Origin: Lobosporangium transversale
Taxonomy: Eukaryota; Mortierellomycota; Mortierellomycetes; Mortierellales; Mortierellaceae
Reading direction: 5' to 3'
DNA: 29,995 nucleotides
Assembly (NCBI RefSeq): GCF_002105155.1
Contig: NW_019029085.1
Span: 1 to 29,995 of the forward strand
Position numbers and translations under genes: made by a program
Shown: in pieces, positions 1-8,182 of the stretch
How the letters are laid out: every line of letters begins with the position of its first letter
How positions within the stretch are numbered: the stretch's first letter is position 1
Notes under the pieces: generated by a model
Told to the model about the DNA's origin: nothing
Seen by the model: only the letters and a program-made list of their open reading frames with translations
The model's database searches: none

Positions 1-346
1 TTTTTTTGGTTAGATTCAAGTCATCTACAAGGATCTTATTAAGTAAAAAAGCCGTAATTGACTTGAATCTAGCCAAACAAAGGATCACATATGCCTGGAT
101 CCATGAACAAAATAACTTGTCTCAGTATGACGGGACTTGGAAAGAAAACAATGCCAAGTCTCCCAATAATGGTACGTTCGTTCAACCCTTTCTTTTTCTT
201 TTTTCCTTTTTCTTTTTTTTTTTTTTTTTTTAGCACACCATTCGCTTTTTCGTGCACGTCTTATAATCCTTACTATTCAATCTTTATTGCTTGCTGTGCT
301 TTGCATTTGATTTGTCACTCATTTAAAGACTCCAACAACCACACGC
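1..346. other. Upstream region of the first GH16 gene, window edge
   Basis: No gene can be supported here. An 18-19 bp imperfect inverted repeat lies at 5-23 and 59-77. A pyrimidine-rich stretch (about 180-232, ending in about 20 T) precedes the start codon of the GH16 gene on its sense strand. An open frame across 6-180 ends near a donor-like GTACGT at about 172-177, so an exon of a gene cut by the window edge is possible, but the peptide is not recognised. Confidence 0.4.
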
Positions 347-1532
347 ATGAAGATTTTTGGCATTCTCGTTACAGCAGTTCTGACTGCGACTGCAGTCAAT
401 GCTCGATCAGGCCTTAGCAATATTCATGAACCACTAAACACTCATGAAAACTTTATTGTCGCTCATGGATGGGGACCCGAACGTTGGGGTAAAAAATAAA
501 AAATAAAAAATTAGTCCATCTGCATTAAAGCATTGGATCTCTCTTGTTACACAAGACTACACAGCAACAGAATGTGTTGTTGTTCCCTCAAATAATAAAA
601 GGTTAATAAACGAACTTTTTTTTTTTTTTTTTTTTTTTTTCCATAAAATAGGCTGCTCATTCACCCGAACACAAGTGCACGAGTCCGGATCAGGGACCAT
701 GATCACAATAGGCAAGGACTCTGAAAAGAAACCCTATTCCTGTGGAGAGCTTATCCACCGTCAAGACAGGCTCGGTTACGGAACCTACTCGATCGAAATG
801 ATTGCCTCCAACATTGTAGGCCAAGTCACTTCCTTCTTCTTAATCGCCAACGAAGACACAGAGATCGATATTGAGCTCACAGGATTGAACAACCATATTG
901 GGTGGATGAACGTTTGGCATGATCATATTCAGAATCCGGTCTCGATCAATCTCCCCTTTGATACTTCCGAGGATTGGCATTCATATTCGTTTGATTGGCA
1001 TCAAGATCATATTGTTTGGTCTGTGGATGGACAGGTGGTCTTGAATCGATCCGATATTGCGACCACACCTCCAGATCAGGCCAACTACAAGCTAGTCATC
1101 AACTCTTGGGCCCAAGTCCAACCAGAGATTAATATTGATTGGGCTGGGAAATTTAAATATCCCAAAGATGGTCGCGTTCCCAAGGCTCGATACAGGAATA
1201 TGAGGTATACACCGCGAACCTACAACACAGACAGTGCTGTCCACAATACTGTTGATAATAAATACCATCAGGACATGGGCACTAGAGACAGCAAGAACAA
1301 CAGCAGTAGGACCAGTATCACCGCCATCACCACCACCAGCCCCATCGCCAGCCCCACCGCCAGCACCACCACCGGTAGTAACAGCAATAATCAAAGTCAC
1401 CAAAATGAAAACGCGAGTAGTCAGGAACTAAACAAATCAAACGCGGAATCATCAAAGGGTTTCTCGAATGTGTTGGCCATTGGAAGCACCGCCATGATTG
1501 CTGTCGCGCTCGCATTTACAGTGCTTTTCTAA
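347..1532 (+). CDS. GH16 cell-wall transglycosylase (CRH-like), GPI-anchored
   Basis: Two exons, 347-488 and 652-1532; the intron 489-651 is GT..AG in phase 1, giving 340 aa. Residues 1-19 form a signal peptide (MKIFGILVTAVLTATAVNA). The GH16 domain spans about 45-215, and the catalytic ExDxE signature EIDIE puts the nucleophile, assisting Asp and acid/base at E118, D120 and E122. It is followed by a Ser/Thr/Pro-rich linker (about 220-305) and a hydrophobic C-terminus (IAVALAFTVLF), as in a GPI attachment signal. By family, CRH-type GH16 enzymes act outside the cell and link chitin to beta-glucan. The start is chosen because it alone gives a signal peptide. A GTG at 675 would remove the signal peptide and is not used. 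An AATAAA signal follows at 1700. The next gene is a close paralogue. The family is secure; the exact CRH activity is inferred. Confidence 0.87.
616..640 (+). repeat. T25 homopolymer in GH16 intron
   Basis: This run of 25 T ends 9 nt before the acceptor AG at 650-651, so it sits where a polypyrimidine tract would be. It is much longer than splicing needs. Confidence 0.9.
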
Positions 1533-1699
1533 AATAATGTGTAAATCCATATTACTGTGTCTATATTTTACAACTACGAACCAGCACATGATATAATAGT
1601 TTTTTTTTTTTTTTTTTTTTTTTTCCCTCCCCCTTCTATAAGCATTGAACCTATAATTCAACTGTAAAAATGCTGTCTTCTTTCATCTTGTCCTTTTTG

Positions 1700-1705
1700 A
1701 ATAAA
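1700..1705 (+). terminator. Polyadenylation signal-like AATAAA
   Basis: AATAAA lies 168 nt after the GH16 stop codon and is followed at once by a short A-run. This is a plausible 3'-end signal for the first GH16 transcript, judged from the motif alone. Confidence 0.4.
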
Positions 1706-1750
1706 AGTTAAAAAAAAAAAAGCAGACAGAGCGGAAGTACATCGTAACGA

Positions 1751-1774
1751 AAAAGACCCTATCCAGGGTCTTTT
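1751..1774. repeat. Perfect 10-bp hairpin
   Basis: The arms AAAAGACCCT (1751-1760) and AGGGTCTTTT (1765-1774) pair perfectly around a 4-nt loop (ATCC). It lies 46 nt past the AATAAA of the first GH16 gene. Its function is unknown; it resembles a stem followed by a T-run, but fungi do not use that as a Pol II terminator. Confidence 0.6.
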
Positions 1775-1875
1775 AGGTAATAGGAGATGATGAGGTCATG
1801 TTGTGGGACTCTTGTCTGGTTGAGTTGAGAGCAAATATTCCACGTTTACTCTCGAAAGTACATATATATATCCTA

Positions 1876-1876
<1 letters not shown>

Positions 1877-1908
<32 letters not shown>

Positions 1909-1917
1909 GGATGCAGA
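1877..1917 (+). repeat. A41 homopolymer
   Basis: Uninterrupted run of 41 A between the two GH16 genes, one of the two longest homopolymers in the window. Confidence 0.9.
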
Positions 1918-2199
1918 TCATTCGACGACTTGCAAAGAAAGTGAAGAATCCTTGTTCACTATTGAGTATATTGTCACCTTTTTAGTTTGTTTCAACCGAC
2001 GCAAGGTTCATCAGTTCGGCTCTACACTAGTTAACCTAATACGATAATGGGAACTATTCGATACTCAATGAAAAGTTTCTTCCTTTCTCTCTCTCTCTCT
2101 CTCTTGTTCTTGCTTATCATTTGATCAATCTTTGCTAAAAAGTTCACATTCATGACAACATAATCAACAACAATCATCAAAGGACAAATCAAAAAGCTA

Positions 2200-2304
2200 A
2201 TGGCGGGTGGTCAAAAGAAAGAAAAGAAAAGAAAGAACCTAAAACGGAGCCATGTTGAACCTCAAAGTAGCTTATTCGACATCGAATTAAAGTTAATTCC
2301 TTAA
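2200..2304 (+). CDS. Possible small basic peptide (34 aa), doubtful
   Basis: An ATG after an A/C-rich leader-like stretch opens a 34-codon frame. The peptide starts MAGGQKKEKKRKNLKRSHVE and ends at TAA (2302-2304). The first half is strongly basic (about 11 Lys/Arg in 20), like a nucleolar or nuclear localisation segment. No homologue is recognised. It could be a short gene, a first exon, or chance in A-rich DNA. The purine-rich codons AAA, AAG and GAA make chance quite likely. Confidence 0.15.
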   Translation: MAGGQKKEKKRKNLKRSHVEPQSSLFDIELKLIP

Positions 2305-2354
2305 TAAAGAAGCTGGCCATTCACAAGAGACCAACAAGGGGGTAGATATTATAT

Positions 2355-2385
<31 letters not shown>

Positions 2386-2589
2386 GCCTCCGCTCCAAAC
2401 AAGATGGTTCATTTTCTCTCTTTCTCCCCTCCCTTGGTTCTCTTCATCCTTTAATTATAAAAACGCGCGCATTTCCTTTTTTTTTTTTTTTTTTTTTTTT
2501 TTTTCGACAAGATCCTCCTTCTTCCAATATCTCCTTTACCACTTCTTCTTTCTATTATTACCTAAACATCCATAACAATAATAACTGAA

Positions 2590-3387
2590 ATGAAAACTTC
2601 ATGCTTCTTTTCCTTACTGGCCACAATGGTCATGCCAACGTTCTTTAACAAAATCAATACATCCTTTGCTCTCCCAACAGCGGCCAAGTCAAGTCGCGCG
2701 CCCTTCTTTGAGCCTCTCATCAATAAAAACATCTCCTCAGATTCAACTTCAAGCTCCAATGGCCTCCAGAACTTTATCATCCCCAATAACGTCGGCCCAT
2801 CTGCCTGGAGCTGTACTTATATGCGTGATTCTGTTTCTTCTCCGGGTCCTTCAGAAACGGGCACGGTCATCTCCATTAAAAAAGGTTCTCCCAAGAAATC
2901 TTTCTCCTGTGGTGAACTCATCTCTCGTGAAACTCAATTGGACTATGGCCGTTACTCCGTTGATATGATCTCCACCGCAGTCAAGGGCCATGTCACAGCT
3001 CTCTTTTTAATGTCTCCCGGTGGCACTAGTGAGATCGATATTGAGCTCACAGGTCTTGATCCAAACATCGTCCACTTGAACGTCTGGCTGAACGGTCGAC
3101 AGAATCCAGTCCGTGTTCCCTTAGGCTTTGATGCTTCCAAAGGTTGGCATAATTATGCAGTCGAATGGCGAAAGGACTCCATCACTTGGTTCGTCGATGG
3201 TAAACAAGTTTTGAAGCGTACAGGCCCTGTTATCAAGACCGTTCCTCCAAAGGGTACAAATTACAAGCTGGTCTTGAACGCTTGGACAAACAATGGTAAT
3301 GATAATTGGGCTGGCAAATTTGTTTGGCCAAAGGGACGCAATGTTAAAGTTCAAAGTCATTTCAAAAACTTGAAATATACCCCATAG
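2590..3387 (+). CDS. GH16 cell-wall glycosidase/transglycosylase, secreted, intronless
   Basis: Single exon, 265 aa. Residues 1-28 look like a signal peptide (hydrophobic, ending SFALPT). A Ser/Asn-rich segment follows to about 70, and the GH16 domain runs from about 70 to the end. The catalytic ExDxE motif EIDIELTG has E148, D150 and E152. The protein stops directly after the conserved LKYTP-type strand, exactly where the upstream paralogue continues into its linker and GPI signal. This copy should therefore be secreted or wall-bound without an anchor. Cysteine positions (SCGEL) and substrate-cleft segments (ELTGLDPN, HLNVWLNG, QNPV) match the upstream paralogue, supporting tandem duplication. 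Two T28 runs (2358-2385, 2477-2504) lie in its promoter or leader. The family is clear; substrate and CRH activity are inferred. Confidence 0.87.
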   Translation: MKTSCFFSLLATMVMPTFFNKINTSFALPTAAKSSRAPFFEPLINKNISSDSTSSSNGLQNFIIPNNVGPSAWSCTYMRDSVSSPGPSETGTVISIKKGSPKKSFSCGELISRETQLDYGRYSVDMISTAVKGHVTALFLMSPGGTSEIDIELTGLDPNIVHLNVWLNGRQNPVRVPLGFDASKGWHNYAVEWRKDSITWFVDGKQVLKRTGPVIKTVPPKGTNYKLVLNAWTNNGNDNWAGKFVWPKGRNVKVQSHFKNLKYTP

Positions 3388-3428
3388 AAAAAGCCATAGC
3401 AAACTACATTCATGAAATATATCCGATT

Positions 3429-3463
<35 letters not shown>

Positions 3464-3701
3464 TTTTCTTTTATGTTTTTTATATGAAATATGGCTATAC
3501 CAATAGTGCTATGACAATGAGATTACAAATATATAAAAAAAAGAAAAAAAAAAAAAAGCAAAGCACTCAATCTAAAACCGACACTGTTAGGAAGACAACA
3601 CAATATTTACAAAAACAAACGGCAATAGCGGCGAAAGCAAAGTGTTGAAAAAAAAAAAAAAAAAAAGAAAAGAGTCGGTGAAGAGAGAGTGCTGATATCG
3701 T

Positions 3702-3738
<37 letters not shown>

Positions 3739-3960
3739 TATTGATGTGGATGCATCATGTTCAGGTTATTAACTTCCTTCTGATGACGATGATGGTGACG
3801 GTGGAGTTGAAGACTAACTATTCCTATTGTTGTTCTGGATGAGAATATGGTAGCAGATGCTAATGATATAAAGTTGATGACAATATGGGGTCCTGCCCCT
3901 TCCCACACGCGTTATTCCTAACGTTGCTAATGCTGAAAACTGTTGAAGCTGACCTGCTTA
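3388..3960. other. Convergent intergenic region, A-rich
   Basis: 3' flanks of the second GH16 gene (+) and STS1 (-). It is dominated by A-runs (A31 at 3430-3460; A-rich 3536-3557; A-run about 3650-3666; A30 at 3707-3736). I see no supported gene. Frames here translate to Lys- or Phe-runs from the homopolymers. Confidence 0.6.
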
Positions 3961-5616
3961 TTATTGCTGACGCTGCTTATTGTTATGATTTGATGGTCCT
4001 CCAAAAGCAGAGCGTAGGCCATTAGCCGAGGATTGATCAGAAAAACTTGTCACTGGGGATGCCTGAATCCCAATGATCCAGCCCAGTTTGGACTTGAACT
4101 CCTCGATGGCAGAAGAAAACATTCCTTGGGATGTGATATTGTGCTGTTCCAAACTAAGATAGTTGAAAATTGCAATGATGAATAAAGACGTTAACATCAA
4201 GAAATCCATCATGGTATCTACCCCTTACTACATCAGAGAACTACACACATGTTGATAAGAAAAGAGAGAGCTTTCTTACTTTTTCGCCCACTCTTGAACG
4301 GTCATCTGACCATAAATCTTGCCCTCACCCAGTTTATTAGCCGCATCCTGAATAGCCTTGATCCAGTACTCCTCCAGCGACTTGTACAGATTCTTCTTTG
4401 GCTCGTTGTTGACTGCGCTATCCCAATTTGGGAGACGATGACAAAATTCTGTGGCAAGATGTAAAAACGAGAAGGATGTTGTCGGAAACTCTGGTGGGGA
4501 TGTGAAATGGTTGGTATAATCAATAAGAGTTTCCTAGAAAGGTAAAATATGATAGATTGCGGAAAAAGAAGAAAATTTAGGTTTGGTTCAAGGCTTTGGG
4601 GCAGATTTTAATGGTCTCTATATGGCATCTAGCCCACTTACAACAAGCTCTTCCAGGGCAGGCTTGACCCTATTGAAAGAATAATCGTCGCGACCAGGAC
4701 CCCATTTAGTGTAGGGAAAAGCCTCTTGAAGCTTTGTCTCTAATGTGCTGAGCAATGGTTGAACAGAAGCAACAGTAGGACGTGGCACAAGATTGGCGAT
4801 CTCGTCTGCAAGGGACGGATGATTATCCACAAGAGTACCAACAAGATTGATCAATTGTGATGATGAGAGAGTAGCTAAAATTTAAGAAACAAAAAGTGAC
4901 AACAGGAAGTGGCATCAGTATCCAAGATGTCATGAAAGCAGAGCAGATTACAAATAATAAGAGAGACACGGTGGAAGCATAAATCTGTTGCTCTTTAATC
5001 CGACTGTTCAAGCCTTGCGCAAGTTGCCAAATGATCTTTGGTCAACTCGCTGAAATAAGCGCTGAGCAAACCCACAATCCTTTCGGAGACAAGAGTAAAA
5101 GGAGGGAGGGTACGAAGGATAGATGATGATATTGTTGCCAAATAGGCAATTATCAATCAAGATGCAAAAATGGCTGGATAGTCGAAAAGTTTGTATAGAA
5201 GACAGTAACTGAATTCATTTTAATTACCAATCAATTTAGAGACACTTTTTTTCTTGGACATGAGCTCCGCTGTTGTTCTGACACGTTTGACTTTTGCATG
5301 TTCGATTCCGTTGCTGTCACTGTTATTGTCTGAAGGTGATGCAGGGCCAGAAGAGGGCATGGGGCTGTCAACGTCATCGCTTGGTTTACGTTTTAGGGTT
5401 GCTAATGGAATCATTTAAGGTGTGCGACAACGACAAAGGCAAGAGCGGGAGGAAGAGCATATGGAGGAGCGAAATAGCGAAGAGAGAAGCGGGAAGTGTA
5501 AGTGTGTGCGCGGAAAATGTGATTAAAAGAATCCACAGATTGTTAGTTCGTGCGTTCCCAAGAAAGAGTTTTAAAAAAAGGAGCCAAAGAACCAAGAGTA
5601 TTTGGAAAATAAAGTG

Positions 5617-5698
<82 letters not shown>

Positions 5699-5927
5699 AA
5701 TTGAATGTGGAATGGTGGAGAGGACAAAAGGAATGATACTTACAACGAGGAGAGTCCATGTTATGATAATTAATGTGGTGGTTGCCAGAAGAGGGAGAGA
5801 GACGCTGTTGTTGCTGATGATATGGCAGACGGGGCTGTGCCAAGCTACCGCTGAACTGGTGCGGATGCTGAAAGGCCGAAGAAGGCGAGTGGGTATGAGG
5901 GATAGCGAAGCATGGACTGTCACTCAT
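3961..5927 (-). CDS. STS1: Sts1/Cut8-family nuclear proteasome tethering factor
   Basis: Five exons on the minus strand: 5744-5927, 5228-5401, 4642-4874, 4280-4533 and 3961-4153, in phases 1, 1, 0 and 2; 345 aa. The N-terminus (1-60) is Pro/His/Gln/Ser-rich. A basic patch follows (TLKRKP, then VKRVRTTAELM around 100), then the helical Cut8 domain with HPSLADEI...LVPRPT, LQEAFPYTKWGPGRDDYSFN and a C-terminal helix ending FKSKLGW. In yeasts the family (Sts1, Cut8) anchors 26S proteasomes at the nucleus through the Lys-rich N-terminal part and the helical bundle. Donors GTAAGT, GTAATT, GTAAGT and GTAAGA are all paired with AG. Introns 1 and 2 are long (342 and 353 nt); intron 1 carries a (GA)n microsatellite. 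The start is the first ATG after a pyrimidine-rich leader. An upstream in-frame ATG (about 6194) would add only low-complexity Phe/Leu/Ser. Confidence 0.85.
5622..5692. repeat. (GA)n microsatellite, ~70 bp
   Basis: About 35 uninterrupted GA units lie within intron 1 of the STS1 gene, so they read as a CT tract on its sense strand. This is a highly mutable dinucleotide repeat. Confidence 0.92.
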
Positions 5928-5930
5928 TCT

Positions 5931-5984
5931 TGAGAGTGGAGAGAGAGAGAGAAAAAGAGAGAGAGTAGAAGAGAAGGAGAGAAA

Positions 5985-6024
<40 letters not shown>

Positions 6025-6111
6025 AAAAAAAAAAAGAGAGAAAGAGAAACAGAGAAGGAAAGGGAGAGAAGAGGGAGTGAGGAAGAGGGGAAGGGAAAAG
6101 AGAAGAAAGAG
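5931..6111 (+). repeat. Polypurine tract upstream of STS1
   Basis: About 180 nt with only three pyrimidine interruptions (near 5966, 6050 and 6078), including GAAA tetranucleotide repeats. On the STS1 sense strand this is a CT-rich leader directly before the start codon. Confidence 0.8.
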
Positions 6112-6253
6112 ATGACCTTGAGGGCAGGCCTAAGAAACAAAAAGGAAGGGGGAAAGAAGGGAAGGAATGGGCAATGACAAACAAAGCAAAGCAAAGCAAG
6201 AGAGATATAAAGAAGATAAAATAAAATAAAATAAAAAAAAAAGTTGAAGATAA

Positions 6254-6283
6254 AGAGAAGAGAAGAGAAGAGAAGAGAAGAGA
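6254..6283. repeat. (GAGAA)n short tandem repeat
   Basis: About six AGAGA/AGAAG pentamer units follow an ATAAA pentamer array, within the STS1/CotH intergenic region. Confidence 0.8.
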
Positions 6284-6680
6284 AAAAAAAAAAAAGAGAT
6301 AAAAAGCCTTTTTATAAAGCTTTTATCGTGGTGGTGCGTATGCAGAAGTGTGTGGGTTGCGTAAATGAAAGACGTAAGTCTGTCCCAAGCGTACGAGCGT
6401 ATGTGACCTGGAATGGAAGGGGGTGAAGGGAAATATAAAAAAAAAAGAGGATGAGTTAATGTGAACTCGTTTAAATGGAAACGTTAAAAAGCAAAGGGAG
6501 TCTGTGGTTGCGTGCGATGGAATTGTATGCCCGTTCTAAAGCAAAAATGAAAGTGAAAGAAGGGGGGAAACTGAAAAAAAAAAAAAAAAAAAAAAAACTC
6601 AGAAAACCATCGGTCTATTTTGACCGATTTCAACAATGGTTTTTTTTGGACTGTGTTTATTGGATTGATTGATTGGATTC

Positions 6681-6712
<32 letters not shown>

Positions 6713-6723
6713 GCTTAATTGAT

Positions 6724-6729
6724 CACGTG
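6724..6729. promoter_or_regulatory. CACGTG E-box
   Basis: The palindromic bHLH core (context GATCACGTGGA) lies in the divergent STS1/CotH region, 710 nt from the CotH start. By established knowledge, fungal Cbf1/Pho4-type factors bind this core. A single site may be chance. Confidence 0.25.
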
Positions 6730-7433
6730 GATTAAACTCGCGATAGCAATTGTGCTACCCTCAACTTTAAGCATTCGCTTGTGAAATGACGCGTCTTTGA
6801 TACGATGACAAGGACAGGTTATCTGAAGAGTGAAGAGTGGGAATACCAGCAAAACTTGTGTAACACCGTTGTTTGTCAATTTATTATTATTATTTTTAGG
6901 GTAAAGACATAAAGGTCCATTAACCTGGCTGAAAGAATCGCAGCTACCGCGGAGGACCATAAAGTAAAACCATGTCTGATTGAAACAAAAACAAAAAAAA
7001 AAACAAATAAAAAAAAAAAAAAAATAAATCAAGCCATGCGACGTGTGTCTTTCTTTTTCTTATGTTTGACAAGAATGGAATGGTGTGTATAATCCCGCTT
7101 TATTGGAAGGTCAGACCAGAATAAGCCCTGAATAGAAAATTAATCAAATATGTAATATTACTTATATAACATGGCTGTGGAGACCGAAATGGGGCGTCGC
7201 GTGTCCAAGGTCAAACGAGAATCTACTCACCTCTTGTCCCGCATATATCAAACAAGTTTTTTCTGTAATGCTTAATAACTTCCAAAAACTAACTTTTTCT
7301 TTTTCTTTTTTTTTTTTTCCTTTCTTCCCTTACCGATTCCTTACTTTCACTCTTTTAAACATTCGAGTCCCTACTTCACTGAAAGCCGTCAAAGTCATCG
7401 AATAGCCATCGCTTTCTGCTTCAAAATCCTAAA

Positions 7434-8136
7434 ATGGTTCGCCTCATAATCGGTCTCGCAGCCTGTGCTGCCATGGCTCTTGCTGATGGTAACATCCACT
7501 CTCTTTTTGTCTTTCGTTCTTCTACATCCTTATTACACAAGAAAAAAAAAAAAAAAAAAAAAAAGATCAAGTCCATTCCTTGACTAACAATCATTTGGTC
7601 AATTATACTTTTTTTTTTTTTTTTTTTTTTTTTTATAGTCACTTTTAATGTCGTGGGCCTACGTGACAATGCTGGGGATGAGTATGGTGTCGAGGTCAAT
7701 GGCAAGGTTACGAAGCTCGCTTCTTCCGCAGACACTTACCCACTCTGGTCCGCTAATGTCGCGGGTGTTACTGGTCCACTTGAATACAGATACGTGCATC
7801 TGAGCAAGGACGGCAAGGTTAAGAAGCAAGAGAAGGCTGCCCGTAAGCTGCCTGATGGTGCCCTCCACACCCCCAATGAATTCTTTGACAGAAAGGCCTC
7901 CATCTACAATCTGCCTCCATTGCCCCAAGTCTTTGAAAACAAACTTGAACAAAATTCTCCGTTCTTTAGACAGGGTTATATTGGCAACCTGTTTGTCGAA
8001 GGCGATCCTGCACAGTGGAAGCATCTCAATAAGGGAGGAGCAGAATTTTATCCAGAACCTATCAAGGTCAATGTTCAGTACATTGGGTAACGTACTATCT
8101 CTAGTTTAACTTGACTCTTTTTCATTCATCATCATG

Positions 8137-8182
<46 letters not shown>

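Larger units (their letters stand above)
1533..2589. other. Intergenic region between the two GH16 genes
   Basis: About 1 kb. It holds a T25 run (1600-1624), a polyadenylation-like AATAAA (1700-1705), a 10-bp perfect hairpin (1751-1774), an A41 run (1877-1917), a CT microsatellite (about 2088-2104), a 34-codon ORF (2200-2304), a TATA-like ATATAAC (about 2350) and two T28 runs (2358-2385, 2477-2504) upstream of the second GH16 gene. No other gene is visible. Confidence 0.6.
5928..7433. other. Divergent promoter region, STS1 / CotH
   Basis: About 1.5 kb between two divergent starts. It holds an almost pure purine block (5931-6111), GAAA repeats (about 5986-6025), ATAAA repeats (about 6216-6240), GAGAA repeats (6254-6283), an A24 run (6574-6597), a T30 run (6682-6711) and a CACGTG E-box (6724-6729). 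A sense-strand pyrimidine tract (about 7293-7330) lies 100 nt upstream of the CotH start. No gene is supported. Confidence 0.55.

Noticed and set aside
6-233. 75-codon open frame at the start of the window
   Set aside because: It overlaps the inverted repeat and runs into a Phe tail from the T-run. The peptide is not recognised and no splice partner is seen before the next gene.
3567-3908. 113-codon minus frame between GH16 and STS1
   Set aside because: Much of it is Phe-runs from the A/T homopolymers and it overlaps 3' flanks of both genes; no domain is seen.
5028-5110. Protein-like open stretch inside STS1 intron 2
   Set aside because: It reads as a plausible helix, but splicing exon 2 directly to exon 3 gives a perfect Sts1 junction (KLIATLSSSQLINLV). 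No phase-compatible splice sites include it.
5294-5303. GTTCGATTCC-like tRNA B-box
   Set aside because: It lies inside STS1 exon 2 with no matching A-box or acceptor stem; it is coincidental. No tRNA gene was found in the window.
5924-6199. Longer N-terminus for STS1 starting at about 6194
   Set aside because: The extension is only Phe/Leu/Ser from a polypyrimidine leader, so the ATG at 5927 is preferred.
6715-7032. 105-codon minus frame upstream of CotH
   Set aside because: It starts in a Phe/Cys run from an A-tract, has no domain or signal, and lies in the divergent promoter region.
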